This document shows, piece after piece, positions 22,701 to 35,316 of a DNA stretch of 64,000 nucleotides. Numbering within the stretch: position 1 is the first letter of the stretch; every line of letters begins with the position of its first letter. The notes under the pieces were generated by a model. The model had not been told where the DNA came from, did not search any database, and saw only the letters and a program-made list of their open reading frames with translations. The stretch is from Seminavis robusta (Eukaryota > Bacillariophyta > Bacillariophyceae > Naviculales > Naviculaceae): contig CAICTM010000291.1 of the NCBI GenBank assembly GCA_903772945.1, forward strand, positions 16,063 through 80,062, read 5' to 3'. A program made the position numbers and the translations under genes.

Positions 22701-22764
22701 GGATTAGGCAAGTTTTGTTTGTTAGAGTTCGTTCTCCAGGCAGAGGCTGTTATCGAATCAGCCG
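19707..22764. other. Repeat-rich intergenic DNA
   Basis: No gene supported. It contains imperfect inverted words near 19911-20036 (TGCACGG with CCGTGCA, and GGGACAAC with GTTGTCCC) that suggest another small decayed MITE, plus CTAG/GTAC clusters near 20840-20890. The last few hundred bases are the likely promoter and 5' leader of the DUF6824 gene. Confidence 0.5.
19842..19903 (+). repeat. 24-bp tandem repeat, 2.6 copies
   Basis: The unit AAGTTAGTGTGTACGTCTGT plus YTGC is repeated with one difference between copies. Confidence 0.85.
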
Positions 22765-23724
22765 ATGCTCTGGCCATCACTCACCGCTAGCATTCCAACG
22801 TTCTCACAAATTTCAATTTCCAGAGCCTCAAACACTCTCGCATTGCTACCGTCACTGAAGCAACCAACAACAGCAATCATGTACCCTTTCACCAACAACG
22901 CCACGCTGAACCCAGCTGCCATGATGAACTTTGCCACAGCAACAACCAACAGAGGTGTCCCAATGAACTTGAGTTCATTCCACAACACATCCATTGACAC
23001 TGGCGACAGGATGATGAACAGAAACAAAGTTTCTCGCCAATCTGCTTCTGGATCCATTGGCAGCCTTGCTATCCGACCAAACGATGTCCTTTGTGGGCGG
23101 GGAAAGATCTCTTTCAACCACAGTGGCAACCGTCGATTCCGTCACATCATCTCCCAATCGATTGATGAATACCGCCAAGCTACCTCCAAGTGGGAAAAGT
23201 CCCTTGTTGCGGCTCGTCTTGTGTCTGTGATTCACGCTTCAGGAGGACGATTCCTGAAACAAAAGAAGGACAACGAAGATGAATGGTATGAGCTCAGCGC
23301 CTCTGAATCCAAGTCCAAGGTTTCTCATGCCATTCGGGATGCCATTGCTGCCACCAAACAAAGCCGAAGACCGAGCCAGGAAGCTCGCGGCATTGTGGTA
23401 GCCAAGACAGATGTCGCAGCTGAGAAGCCTGCCTCTGAAAGACCCACGGTGGCAGTCACTACAGGTGTCACCAGCAAAGGAAGCCTCACCAAGATGGTCA
23501 AGCCCCATTACCGAGGAACCTGGTCTTCGAACTCCCTTGTTTCCTTGACCGATGACGGTGATGAAAAGGAAACAAAGAAGCCCGATTCTGTCGCTTCGAA
23601 GTTGAACGAGAGCTGGACCTCTTCCTCTTCTGAAGAGGAAGACAGCTCCGACAGCACTGAAGCCGGGTACGACGATGACTTCGTGGTTTACATCCAATCC
23701 ATGTTGGGACCCTCCCACCGCTGA
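22765..23724 (+). CDS. DUF6824-family protein A
   Basis: A single-exon frame of up to 319 residues; translation could start at 22765 or at the internal ATG at 22879 (MYPFTNNATLN). The conserved domain, about residues 100-200, carries IRPNDVLCGRGKISFNHSGN, RFRHII, EYRQATSKWEKS, GGRFLKQKK, WYEL and KVSHAIRDAIA. This is the DUF6824 signature, a family greatly expanded in diatoms with unproven biochemical function, sometimes proposed to be regulatory. The C-terminus is Ser/Glu-rich and ends in DDDFVVYIQSMLGP. A paralog lies 3.2 kb downstream and shares both the domain and the C-terminal IxxxLGP motif. Confidence 0.88.
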   Translation: MLWPSLTASIPTFSQISISRASNTLALLPSLKQPTTAIMYPFTNNATLNPAAMMNFATATTNRGVPMNLSSFHNTSIDTGDRMMNRNKVSRQSASGSIGSLAIRPNDVLCGRGKISFNHSGNRRFRHIISQSIDEYRQATSKWEKSLVAARLVSVIHASGGRFLKQKKDNEDEWYELSASESKSKVSHAIRDAIAATKQSRRPSQEARGIVVAKTDVAAEKPASERPTVAVTTGVTSKGSLTKMVKPHYRGTWSSNSLVSLTDDGDEKETKKPDSVASKLNESWTSSSSEEEDSSDSTEAGYDDDFVVYIQSMLGPSHR

Positions 23725-26700
23725 ACATGGCACTCTTCTTAATCTTCTTGAAACACAATCTCCTCAACTTCGATCACAAGATTATTTTTGATCCCCTTAG
23801 GATGCAGAGAGGTCACAGTCTGAGCTCACCAGGCAGACATTGCATTGCGCGACGTGTTATCCACAACACAGCCAGCGCTCATTGGCCGGGACTTTTCAGC
23901 TCACGACACTTTTTAAGGCTTTCCAACATTACCATCGAAATGTAACTAACTTCTATAAAGTACACTGCACAGACAAAACCACTACTTTCTTATCTTAGCT
24001 TGTTGCACCAACAAGTATCATGCTTCCCTACTTACCAATTCAACTAAGTACCCAGTTCGAACTCAAAAGCCCATGCATCCTCTACTATTGACAGGATTCG
24101 CGCGCCGAAGCCTAGTCCATCCAGGAAGCTTAGCGGGTGGAGCCCCTTTAGCAGCGTCGTGTCCAGAAACCAGAAGAGAAAGGATGAATGCACCAGCCCT
24201 ATTGGTTGCGTGTGTGCGCGTGTGTGTGGTGTAGCTTCCCGGTACCAGCACCGGCAGCAATCATTGAGATCAATAACGGTACCGGTAAGCGTCGACAGCA
24301 ACAACCAATACTGGTACATATTGGTACTGCTAGCTAGCTAGTACAGCTGCTATCTGACTAGTGACAACTAGTTAACTGCTATCTGGCTAGTGGGCTACAA
24401 CTATCAACAAGCTTATAACACAACAACTTCCAACATTATAAACTAAGAAACGGGAAATGCTTCTAAAGGCGGCAGCGACCGACTTGCTCTTGTAGATCTC
24501 AAGACCGATTTCTGGGTTCCCGACTACGTGGTGACCATGAAACGGGGGTACGATACGACAACACCAACTTGCAAACACTGAGCAACAGGCAGAAACGAGC
24601 CCAGTCCCAGATGACCAGTTCCTATGGTACAGTATGTAGAAGCCAGTACCAAGAACCAACCAAAGCAACAGCAACCCTTGGCAGCATGAACACATCCAAG
24701 CATTGCCATCGGTGAACTTGCGTGTTCCGAAAACAAAACAAAAGGAAGAAAGACAGCAAGGTGGTTCCCAGATGCATGCCACCAACTGAACGCACCGCCA
24801 GGAGCCGATCCCTCCAAGGCAGGTCAAGGAGAAGCCGGGAAAGGGTAGCTACTAAAATTGCCCAAGGAGTGTCCTGGACTACATCCTAACTGAGCCATGG
24901 CAGTCGCTATTAGGCTTCGCTGTTCAACAGGATTGTTGCGTTCGAGGCGGTCTAGTCTTAGGAACAATCGGAACTGCTCGGATCTGAAAAATAAATAAAT
25001 AGATGGCTAGCTAGCTATCATGTAGCTACGGTAGCCTAGCTAGCTAGCTAGTCTAGTAGTGATAAAACGATAAAACCCAAAGCAAGCCACGGTGGCTGAG
25101 AATGCTGATATGCTGAAGCATGTGCTAGTCGCTTCAAGGCAGAAGCCAAACAAGTATCGGCTTTAGTGGAATCGCCGTTGGCAAGGGAAGGAGCCTTTGG
25201 GATCTAACCTGAAAGACCAACTGTGACCGAAAGCTCCGAGTGAGAAAAGTGAAATGAGTTGAGCCCACTGCGGCCTGAGTTGCAGTGGTACCAATGGCCA
25301 ATGGCCAATGGCTGTGTGCGTTTGAATGTACAGTATGTGGTTGGAGTGAAGGAGTGTGTGTCTTGCGCCCTTGCCTCGGCGTTCGCAACCATTTAGAAAC
25401 GAACACACTTTAAGCCTCACTAGATAGCATCTGCGATCCAAATAGATATAGCACAGCCATAGCACATGTACGCTTATGTAGTCTACATCTCTACATGTAC
25501 AACTCTCGTTTTTGGAAAGCTCGTTTCTAGCTAGCTGGGATAACTCCAACCAGTGAGGAAGCCGAAGCAGTAGTAGCACCCAGAAGGCTGTGCTCCACAC
25601 TCCACAGTGATCCATACCGGTATCAATGAAGAGATTACCTGTCTTTTGATACAGAGGACTCTGATAGCTTGAAGCGTGGTTCAAGCAATCAAGTTTATCA
25701 CCCCATGCATGATCAATGAAAGATTACGTTTCTCTGGCTGGATAATGGACCTGATCAGCTGGAAGCTCAGGCCACAGTGGTTCAATCCAGTTTCTCACCC
25801 CACGCTACACAATAAAGTCATTGCTTCCAACCAACCAACCAACCAACCAACCAGGATGCATGCTGCTGCTATTGTTAGATACACGCACCGGTACACGTAC
25901 CAAGTCGCGCTCCAAACATGCTTGAAGGTGACAGCCCAAACTTGCTTCTGTATGCAACATACCAACAAGTGTGGCTGTGGGGGGCTGCGTGTGCTTTTGC
26001 TCACGCATCCAACATCCACCCTGTAGCGGTACGGTAACCATGTAGCTGTGCTTGATAGCTGCTTGATGCGGTTGATGATATGGCGAGAGACGGCAATTGG
26101 CACCTTGTAGTGCTGTACTAGCTACTGTACTAGCTACTAGTACCTGGTACTACTCGCCATTGTACCGATACAGTGTACGGTACAGTAAGCTACCGTACGG
26201 TACAATTATATTGATAGCTTGGGGTATTACACATGTTAATAGCTACTGAGAGCTGTTATTTCGAAGCTTGAATCAAAGAACTTGGTGGGACTTGAAGAGA
26301 ATCATAAGAGTTAACTTTTTATTTGTGCAGTCAATGTCCTCTGCTTCTTCTTTAAGCCCACGTAACCAGTGAGTAAAACTTTTTTAGGCGAAGTTCATAA
26401 GCGCAGATTCAGATGGTGGTGAGAGTACCGCACTGGTCGTAGACAAGACAGTCCAAAAATAGGAAAGAGCGAATTCTCCAGGACTTAGTTACTTAGTTAC
26501 TAAGGAGCTGTCTTAAATTACCCAAGATGTCGGAAGGCTCAAAACGGACTTTGGAATTTACCGTAGGTAGGGGCAGGCTTTGGTACACATCACGCGCCGT
26601 TCCTGGGACTTGCCGTCTACTAAGTCTTCTACTGCCTGCTACAACTCTATTTATATTCAAGGCAACAACACACACAGACTACCTACCTTCGCTCCAACAA

Positions 26701-26902
26701 GCTGCTACTTCTACTGCCACAACACAAAACTTCCTCCCGTCAGAGCTTCAGTGCTTGCTTGCTTGCTTCAGTAAACAAGTCTCCTCTTGACGTGAGGTTT
26801 AAAAACCGGCGACCACCGACAACTGAACTGCAAGTGGTTGTCTTCTCTTATAAAATTTATCTTTGTGAAGCACAGAGTTTTATTCTTCCAGCCTGCCACT
26901 GA
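23725..26902. other. Intergenic DNA between the two DUF6824 genes
   Basis: About 3.2 kb without a supported gene. It holds CTAG/GTAC palindromic clusters (24240-24380, 25000-25060, 26100-26215) and a CCAA microsatellite. The open frames here lack recognisable domains. Confidence 0.55.
25827..25853. repeat. (CCAA)n microsatellite
   Basis: Nearly seven perfect copies of CCAA. Confidence 0.95.
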
Positions 26903-28164
26903 ATGAATTGCTCTGCAGGCATTTCGTTTGCCGTTGCCATGATGAACTCGAATCCAGACGACAACCACAATCCCAATCATGACGAGCACGTAAGGAATAC
27001 GTCTATTGCTCTCCACGAGTCTCTTGATAGGAAGATATCTGCTGCTCCTGGTGCAGTCGATATTAGACCCCATGATGTCCTCTGTGGGCGCTCCAAGGCG
27101 AGCTTTAATCATGGTAAGGTAGACGGTGTGCTCTCAGTTTTCTCCTTTCGGCTAGCGGCTAACCCTCTGTTTCTGAATCTTGTTTAGTCGGCAATCGTCG
27201 GTTTCGCAGCATTGTCTCTGGGGCACTGGATGAATACCACCAGGCTACCTCCAAATGGGCAAAGTCTATGGTGGCTACGAAACTCGTGGGTATGATCAAC
27301 GCTGACGGAGGGCGATTTCTGAAGCAAAGGAAAGATAGCGGAGAAGAATGGTTCGAGCTAAGCACCCAGGAAGCCAAGGCAAAGGTATCTCATGCCATTC
27401 GGGATGCCATTGCTGCCAAGGACAAGACCAAGGCCAACAAGACAGCGGGAGCGGGCACCCTTATGAAGAGAAAGAAAGAAGAACCTTCTTTTGGCAACAG
27501 CAGCACCAATAAGATGATGGGGCAACCTCCAGGAGGGATGGGTGGCATTGGGAACAACTTGGGTGGTGGGAATCCCATGATGCCTTCACTCAACCAGTCA
27601 CAATCGCACTTATCGCTCAGTTCCATGGCTCAGCCCATGTTTCCTATGGGTGGGCCACAGAGCTTTGGTGGAGCATCTTCCAACATGGTCCAGGATCAGA
27701 TACAACATCTACGACAGCAGGATTTCCTAAGGCAGCCTCTACCTGACTTGGGTTCATCACAGTCTTTCCTCCATGGACTATCGGGGATGGGGAATACCTC
27801 CATGCCACAACTTTCAATTCACGGACAACTATCAGATCATGCTAGTTCTCTCCAACAACACCAGCAACAAGCTTCACTACAACTAAGCCCACAACAGATG
27901 CAACAACCTTTGAACGATCCCACGTTGGCAATTGCATCAGGAAGCACAAGATCATTAGAAATGCCCATGATGACTGGTGTTGCCCGGGCTCCAGCGAGGA
28001 GAAGAAGGACCTTCCCAGAAGAGTCCAAACATGGCCGCGGGAGTTCTAGTAGTGATACTGAAGACGGGGACAATGATTTCCTGTCATTGATCGATACGGT
28101 GTTGGGGCCCATGGGATCGCCTACTGGACCAAGAGTCAAAAAGGATCCTCCACAAGAGGGATAG
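26903..28164 (+). CDS. DUF6824-family protein B, two exons
   Basis: Exon 26903-27113, a 74-bp GT-AG intron, exon 27188-28164, about 395 residues. The intron splits the signature motif: FNH then VGNRRFR. The domain, about residues 55-155, has IRPHDVLCGRSKASFNH, EYHQATSKWAKSMV, GGRFLKQRK, WFELSTQEAK and KVSHAIRDAIAAKDK. The remainder is Gln/Met/Ser-rich, as in transcription-regulator-like low-complexity regions, with a basic ARAPARRRRTFPE patch. It ends with NDFLSLIDTVLGPMG, matching the C-terminal motif of the upstream paralog. ATG 26939 is an alternative start. It differs from paralog A by having an intron and a longer low-complexity tail. Function is unknown; a nuclear role is an inference. 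Confidence 0.88.
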
Positions 28165-30834
28165 ATAGCAACGAACTAGCTAGGTAGCTCTAGGTTACGA
28201 GATCAGATGATAGAGTTGCTACAAAGACAGCATGTAGGGAGATAGCCAATGCTGGCCTAAAAAAAATAGATCTAGAATCAAGTTTCACTCTAGCTTCTAG
28301 CTCTAGCCAAAAAAAACGCCAACTCCGAACCGAACCTTTTTGGCAACTTGGCTGTAGGAGTGGTACAACAGCAACACTGGTTTCATTGCCTGTTATCCGT
28401 TGTCGGTTGCTGTTAACCTCTGAACCTTTGGAACCTGTTGCGGAGCACTGCTTTGTTATCCTTTCCGTGCTGCAACGTGCTAGGTGAGAGGGCTGTTACA
28501 AGGCAAAAGGCCACATGACTAGCTGGTGCTTGTTTCAGCTACTCCTTGTGTTTCGGGGCATAGAAGGTGTGTTCCCTCAAGACACTCGTTACTGGCAGCT
28601 CCTTCAGCGGTACGGTAGGACAAAATAATGGTTGATGTGTGAGACATCACGTTCTTCAGAAACAGCATAAAATGGCTTCAAGAACTTGATATATGGAGCA
28701 GTCCAGCAGTTCTCGGTTGCCGAAACTGAATTAACACAACAGTTACTGACAACGAAGAAAGCAGCAGTTATCAGTTAGTTGCACACTGAACACCACCAGT
28801 CAGGAGACTGTGAGGAGTTTGGAGTTTGGAGTACCAGCAGCGATGATTCGCCACCATGACAGATCTAAGAGCTGCACCGGCACGGGTTGGGTAGAAAACA
28901 ACGAGTCGAGGATGCGACCGAGGATTTACCAGTGGCCAAGGCCCCAAACTAAGCCAATAATAAACAATGCCAAGGAAGTAACAGTACGGTATACGGTACC
29001 GCTTCAATCGCATCCTCGAGCCAGCTTAGATTTAGTACTCGTACTGAACAGAGCGGGAGCGACTTAGCTGTAGATCTGTCTACTGTAGCCACTTCTTGCT
29101 GTTCCTTTTGCGATCCATTCACGGGGAAGCAAACTTTTCAACTCCTAAGCTGGGGGGGTTGCTGGTGGAACCGGTTCAGCATTTCTTGCAGGCTATGAAC
29201 GTCAATGGTGGCACTGGCAGACACGGAAAACGCAAAGGTGAAGGAGATAATATTATGGAGCTCAAGGTTTGTGATTGCAGCTGTGATCACAGCTGTGATT
29301 GCATCCTCTGTCGCATTGCCGCACGTGGCTCCCTCCAGGCTTCCAATTGAGGTGCGACCAGCAAATAAATAATATTTCATATCAATACTCTCGAGCAAAG
29401 AGGAGGAAGTGGGTTGAAAGAAAGGAAGCATTTCCTGTTCATGATTTATTTGTGCCCACTCTACGTAAAATAGATAGCCAGCTAGCCAAGTAGAACTAGG
29501 TAGCCAGGTAGAAACGGCCCGAAATCAGGATTTTAAGAATCCAATTAAATTGATCAATTCCAAACCTAAATATAAAATCGAAACCTAAATATGAAACCGC
29601 AACCTAAATATAAAACAGAAACCAAATTACTATGGTAAATAAATAGTAAAATCAAGCCGAAACCTAAATATCAAATCGAAGTCTAAATATAAAATCGAAC
29701 CAAAATATAAAATCGAAACCCAAATATCAAGCAGAATTACATGTAAATCGTGATTTCGGGAACTTTCGTAGTTCTGTGTGGAGGCTAAGCAAGTATAATT
29801 TAAAAAATGAACAAAGCCTTGGGGTGCCTTCTGTTCATCACTTCCGCTGCTAATTTGTAGTTGTACGGGTACAGTAACCCTATTGTACTCCAAGTTTGAT
29901 AGGATCCAAAAGCAGTAGGGTACAGTACTGGCTACTCCCCAGCCAAAATGAGGAAAGGCGCAAAAATGAGAAAACCTCTGGAACACTTCGGAAACACATA
30001 GCAGTTTCCTACTTAGTGTCCCTGCTAGCATGACTGAAATATGATTTTGTGATCAACAAGCCACCATCTTCTGGTTACCAGATCTCAGTCAATATTCAAC
30101 CAATTGACCTAGTTGCTGAATGGTATTTGTCAGCAATAATGTTGTTTTGAATGTCATTGTCTTACTTTGTTGAGATAGTGTAGTTGATAGTGTCATATTG
30201 GGTGTTTACTAAGAGAGGTAATTATTGCTAAATGTAAGGGTATAATGGGTACAGTGTGTCTTAATGCCAAGGTGTAAGGAATGACTGATCTTCATGCTTC
30301 TACGTGATGTTACGTTGCCTGTTTTCTTAACACCGTGCATTAAATGAGGAAATCCTCATTTGTGCCGCGGAAATGCTGGTACGTGTACCGTAAAAGTATA
30401 TCCCAGAACTGAGAGAAATACTGAGAGCCTGTACGAGTAGTAGCCATCCTACAGGAGGTATCCTTCCTATCGATCGACGTATACCCAACACCTGGTGTAT
30501 GCTGGGTACGATCGTTCCTTCATACCAGTGAGGAGCGAGCGAAAGGTCACGTCCTCGACTGTAAGAAAAATGAGGCTCGCACCTCTACTACTCACTGTTA
30601 AGATATACGAACGCACCTCCACCTCTCCGTTCGTTCGTTCGTTCGTTCGAAAAGCACAAGTCCACGAAATCGCTAGCTAGCTAGTAGTAGCAGTAGCAGT
30701 AGCAGTAGCAGTACATGGGAAACGTTCGAAAAGCACAAGTCCACGAAAACGAAAATGAAAACGAAAAAGATGAAGTCCATGTAACAAACTCACTATAAGG
30801 CATGGCTACCATGCTGATTAAACTAAGGTCAACT
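28165..30834. other. Intergenic, repeat-rich
   Basis: No gene supported over 2.7 kb. It includes a palindromic stretch near 29265-29310 (CTGTGATCACAG), a degenerate AT-rich tandem array at 29555-29740, a run of GTTC near 30627-30650 and a GTAGCA run near 30683-30712. Confidence 0.55.
29555..29740. repeat. Degenerate tandem array, unit near AAACCTAAATATAAAATCG
   Basis: About nine irregular copies of a 17-20 bp A/T-rich unit containing CCTAAATATAAAA. Confidence 0.75.
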
Positions 30835-33060
30835 TTACTGAGCACGAACAATACAAAGATCCTCATGCAGACTGCCCATAATGGTGTCCTGCTTGATGGC
30901 AGCAGTAATATTCAAAACACTTCCTGTGTAATGCTGCTCAATCTTGGAGATGACCCAAGCTGGAGCTTTCTGAGCATTGACAAGTGTAGCCATGAGAGTC
31001 CAGAGTGGCTTCCTCCTGGAGTAGGTTGACTTGCAAGCCCTGATATCTTCAGCAGTGAAGTTCTTGGCTGGCTTGTTGCCACCAATACCATGCATCCACT
31101 CTTGCCAAGCAGAGCCAACAGTTCTGTACTTGGCTAGCTTGGCAGGCCTACTATCAGCAGGGGTGGTGGCCACAGCTTGTCTGTACCTGAGGCTAGTCTG
31201 GCCATTCCGGCGAGTCCTTTCCACAGTCAACCCATTTCTAAAAAGATACCATCTACCTGATCAGGTGTTGCCATCCTGGAGGCTGAACAGCAATCCTAAA
31301 CAGCATACAAAAATACATATTAGCAGCAGTAATAGCCATATTGCAATAGCCAACAGCCAAAGTCCACACTTACCTGCAAATATTTCCATTGAGTTTCGTC
31401 AGCTCCGCCCAAGCCAAGTCTCCAACCAACCTCTCAAAGCAGCAGCAGAACTGTCGCGGGTCCTACCTTCTTGCGCTATGAGCTGCTGGAGCTGGTTGTG
31501 CTGCGCATAATCCTTGTCAGAATCTCCTCGTTCGTTCTACCTGTTGTTGCGTTTGCATAGCCTCACCTGCCGAGACTGATTGGCAACTTGACGAGTGCTG
31601 CCTGGCCGGTCGTTCCCGTAGTGCCGCCAGTCGTAGTGCCACCAGCCTGCCACCGCCGCCTCCCGTATCCATCGGCTCGATTTCTGATGTGGAGCTTGGT
31701 GTTGCGTCCAAATAGAGAGAGGCACTTTCACCACAGGGTTGACGCCAACAGGAAATCGGCCTTGATGCGCTCGTACGCATCTGGATCCTAACACGAACGG
31801 GAGGCTCCACCTCTCCTCCCAAGATTCGTCAAGAGCAGCCCACAAAGAGGCAGAGCCAAGTGAAGCGAAATGTCGTTGACACCGTCGTAAAACGCATGCG
31901 TCCTTGCACCACATGCTCAATCAACCAGTCGGGAGTCACTCTCTGGCATCCGGGTGTAGCTTGTAGGCAATAGGAGCCCCCATGCAAAGCTTTTCGGAAC
32001 ACGAGCGTCGATCCAGGGCTGTTCAGGCAAATGTAGGCATCACAAACCGTCCAGACAAGCGAGCTTCCAGCGACCTCGAATGCAACTTCGTCAGCAGTAG
32101 CAACCATCCCTCTTGCCAGAGTTGCAGCAACTTCCGAATGCTGTGACTCCAAGAACACCAGCAATGGGAGCGCCACAGCCAGAATGGAGCCGACAAAAAG
32201 ACAGCTTGAGAATGTTGCGGTAGGCTGCGTTGCAGTGCTTGGGGAGCCAACTTAGGATCGCTTTGGGAGTAAAGAGGAATGCATCTTCCCGACCAGCGGC
32301 GCCATACCCTAGTTGAAGGACGCCTCCATGTAATTCGCCAATCCGAGCATACACAAAAGTCGGTATCCAACACCAAGAATGATTTGGTCAGGCATTGTCG
32401 TTCTTCCGAAATATCTTGGACCAATGCACCTTGCAACTGAGCGCAAAAGGGAAGTCTGGATGCGGCTTGTAGTCGGAATACTTCAAATTGGAGATGTCAT
32501 CCGTCCTGGTGATGAGATGGACTTGCTGCTTCAACATGCAGGCTGTACGGATGGTCGATCAAAGCTCCCTTTGCCGTAGAGTTCATGGACCACCTTGCGA
32601 TACTCAGTTTCCGTCAAATCCCTGGTGGCACAGGACTTCTTGCCGCGGTGTGAGTCTCCGCTTTCTTGACTTCTTGACCACTTCGTTCACAGGATCGGAC
32701 TTGGTTGGATTGCCGGAGGTTCCATTCCAGTGGCACCTTTGATGGGCATGTAGAAGGAGATAGCTTCTTGTCTTGCTCAAGAGTAGAGGAGCGGCAAGTT
32801 GGATTCTGCTCGAGTCTTTGAAGTCAACATCGGCGTACCATACGCACGCCATTTCAAGTAGTCGGCAACGTGGTGTGGTTGGATGCCGGCCAAAGCACTA
32901 GGTTGGAAGCGAGCCGCCTTGGTGTATGTCCTCTTGTGCAGCCAGCTCATGAATTTGACGAAGAGACGATGTAATCCCGGTTGTACTTGGGCTGTTCCGT
33001 GGGTGCTTCAGGCAAATCCGGCACGTCCTCCAACCCAAAGGCTGCTCCAGCATTGGCCAT
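30835..33060 (-). pseudogene. Second Crypton recombinase, highly decayed
   Basis: From an ATG at 33060 (MANAGAAFGLEDVPDLPEAP) similarity to the 7.4-kb Crypton can be followed through many frameshifts and stops. It shows KFMSWLHKRTYTK then YLKWRAYG; a VNEVVKK block near 32680; LITRTDDISNLKYSDYKP and SCKVHWSKIFRKN near 32500-32410; and a catalytic GSHSIRKLLQLW near 32130. The only long intact piece is the C-terminal GCR1_C domain at 30835-31230 (AWQEWMHGIGGNKPAKNF, YSRRKPLWTLMATLV). The same domain order as at 7.4 kb supports the call. The two copies differ strongly at the protein level and so represent different lineages. Confidence 0.78.
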
Positions 33061-33645
33061 GGTGGAGCAATTCTTTGGTCAACTAAGCAATTGTTGGTTG
33101 TGCTGGAATTTTGGCAGAGTTTCCTTTACAGAGTAGAAGGAATGAAAATAATGAGGAAAACTGAACTGAACTGAACTGTACCATACGGAGAGGATCCACC
33201 GATCGATCACGGGATTTGCCCGTTGTTTGCCTCTCTGCCTTGAGTATACACGAACGACTCGTGTGGGCGGTGGCTTGAGTATGCTGCACTGGTAACGACC
33301 GATCGTACGATTGGATCTTTAGCCTGCAACGGTGGATCTCATTGGATTTGTGGGAATCGATTGGGTATGTTCTGCGCTACTTAAGCGAAAATTGGAATCC
33401 TCTCAGTATGTGCATCGGCCTCTATTTATCCAAGCACGAGCGTTATGTCTAAATCCTCTCAGTTTATTAAATAATGAGAGTCTTATTGAGAGGATCTTTG
33501 TTTCAATGACTGCAGATACTGTAGCATTTCTACGTAGCATACCATGCCAGATCCTGACAGTATGTGAGATCCACTAGTAGTAGGGGGAAGCACATACTGA
33601 CACTGTGCAACTACTGTTGCAGAAATGTAGTACCGTAAAAGTATA

Positions 33646-33668
33646 GGTACCGGTACCGGTACCGGTAC
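33646..33668. repeat. (GGTACC)n palindromic run
   Basis: Nearly four perfect tandem copies of the palindrome GGTACC. Confidence 0.95.
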
Positions 33669-33786
33669 TGAGACCGCCAGGAGAAGAGGCCAGCTCCTCT
33701 ATAGTTTACAGGCTAGCCGTTTTATTTCAACCCACTGGACAAGTGTGCGGCACTTTCTACAGCTTTAAACTTGCTTCCGAGAAATG

Positions 33787-33794
33787 GGCGCGAA
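33787..33794. promoter_or_regulatory. Possible E2F-type site upstream of FEN1
   Basis: GGCGCGAA, 110 bp before the ATG, is close to the E2F/DP consensus (TTTSSCGC on the other strand). The neighbour is a replication gene of the type often controlled by E2F. Evidence is the motif only. Confidence 0.3.
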
Positions 33795-33903
33795 TCTTTT
33801 TTCGACCCGTTTCGGAAGGACAGAAACCACGGCACAAAACGGACTGACACGAGCCGCAGTCTAAATTAGTTTTTGTTGTTTACCAGAAAGAATCGAAGCG
33901 ACA

Positions 33904-35316
33904 ATGGGTATCAAAGGTCTAGCGAAGCTTCTCTCTGATGAAGCGCCCGATGTAAGTTAACGTAGTGATGATGACAGCATTGTCACGACACAGACTTGTT
34001 AGTGATAAGTATACCGAACACATTAGCTCAATCTGCCCTTTTGCTTTCCTTGTCTCTCCTTCCGTCCCTTATTTACCACATGTATCCATCAGTGCATTCG
34101 AGAAGTGGAATTGAAATCTCTCCATGGCCGCAAAATTGCCATTGATGCGTCCATGTCCATTTACCAATTCATGATTGCGGTTCGGACGGGCTCGCAGTCG
34201 AATCCATCGGCCATGTTGACCAATGACGATGGCGAGCCGACGTCGCATATACAGGGAATGTTCAATCGGACCATTCGCTACATGACGGAAGGCCTTCGTC
34301 CCGTGTTTGTCTTTGATGGCAAACCTCCTTCCTTCAAAAGCGGCGAACTATTGAAGCGTCGGGAAAAGCGCGAAAAAGCCGAGGCGGCGTTAAAGACGGC
34401 CGAAGAAGAAGGCGACGTGGAAGAACAGGGCAAACAATCCAAACGATTGGTACGAGCCGGACAAAAGGAAAATGAGGATTGCATGCGATTGTTGGAATTA
34501 ATGGGAGTCCCCATTGTCAAGGCGCCCTGTGAAGCCGAAGCACAGGCGGCCGCATTGGCCAAAGCCGGTTTGGTCTATGCCACGGGTACCGAAGATATGG
34601 ATGCCCTGACGTTTGCCACTCCCGTGTTGTTGCGCAAAATGACATTTGCCAATGCCTCCAAATCGACAATTCAACAAATGGACTACAAAGCCGCCATTGA
34701 CGGGCTCGAATTGACGCATGAGCAATTTGTGGATCTGTGTATCATGCTGGGATGCGATTACTGCGATAGCATCAAGGGAGTGGGCCCCAAGACCGCGTTG
34801 AAATTGATTCGAGAACATGGAAATATCGAGACCATTCTCAAAAAGATTGATCGCAAAAAATTCACCGTGCCGGATGCCTGGGTCCCGGAGGAAAAAGCGC
34901 AACAAAACAAGGACGATAATTCGGAGGACGAAGAAGGCGACAACAAACAGGAGGAGGACAACAAAAGCGACAATGAAGAAAATTTGATCCCGGCATATGT
35001 GCAAGCTCGCAAGCTGTTTATGAATCATGAAGTCTTGGACAAGGGCAGCGTCGAGCTCAAGTGGAAACCCTGCCAACCCGAGGCACTGACCAAATTCCTT
35101 GTGGAACAAATGGGCTTTAGCCCGGATCGCGTTTCGTCCAACATTGAGAAATTGCAAAATGCCTACAAGGAACACTCCAAACCACAGCTCCGTATGACCA
35201 ACTTTTTCACCGTCAAACCGCAGGATCCGGAAAAGGTGGCGGCCAAACGCAAGGCTCTCAAGGAGAAAAACAAGGCCAATGCCAAAAAGGCCAAGGCGGG
35301 CAAGAAGAAGCGCTAA
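33904..35316 (+). CDS. FEN1: Flap endonuclease 1
   Basis: Exon 33904-33951 (MGIKGLAKLLSDEAPD), a 141-bp intron, exon 34093-35316, 423 residues. FEN1 cuts 5' flaps during Okazaki-fragment maturation and long-patch base-excision repair in the nucleus. Metal-ligand motifs are all present: IDASMSIYQF, VFDGKPP, EAEAQAA, TEDMDAL and GCDYCDSIKGVG, with the helix-hairpin-helix GVGPKTALKLI. Near the C-terminus QLRMTNFF fits the PCNA-binding box (Q-x-x-M-x-x-F-F), followed by a Lys-rich tail. It is about 40 residues longer than typical FEN1, mostly because of an acidic Asp/Glu/Asn insertion (about residues 270-300) in a surface loop. The Met-Gly start is conserved and required in the family because Gly2 is structural. 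Confidence 0.97.

Larger units (their letters stand above)
33061..33903. other. Intergenic region upstream of FEN1
   Basis: No gene. It carries the GGTACC run at 33646-33668 and the FEN1 promoter. Confidence 0.6.

Noticed and set aside
24387-24827. 146-codon minus-strand frame rich in Cys and Trp
   Set aside because: No motif, unlikely composition and no partner exons; treated as chance.
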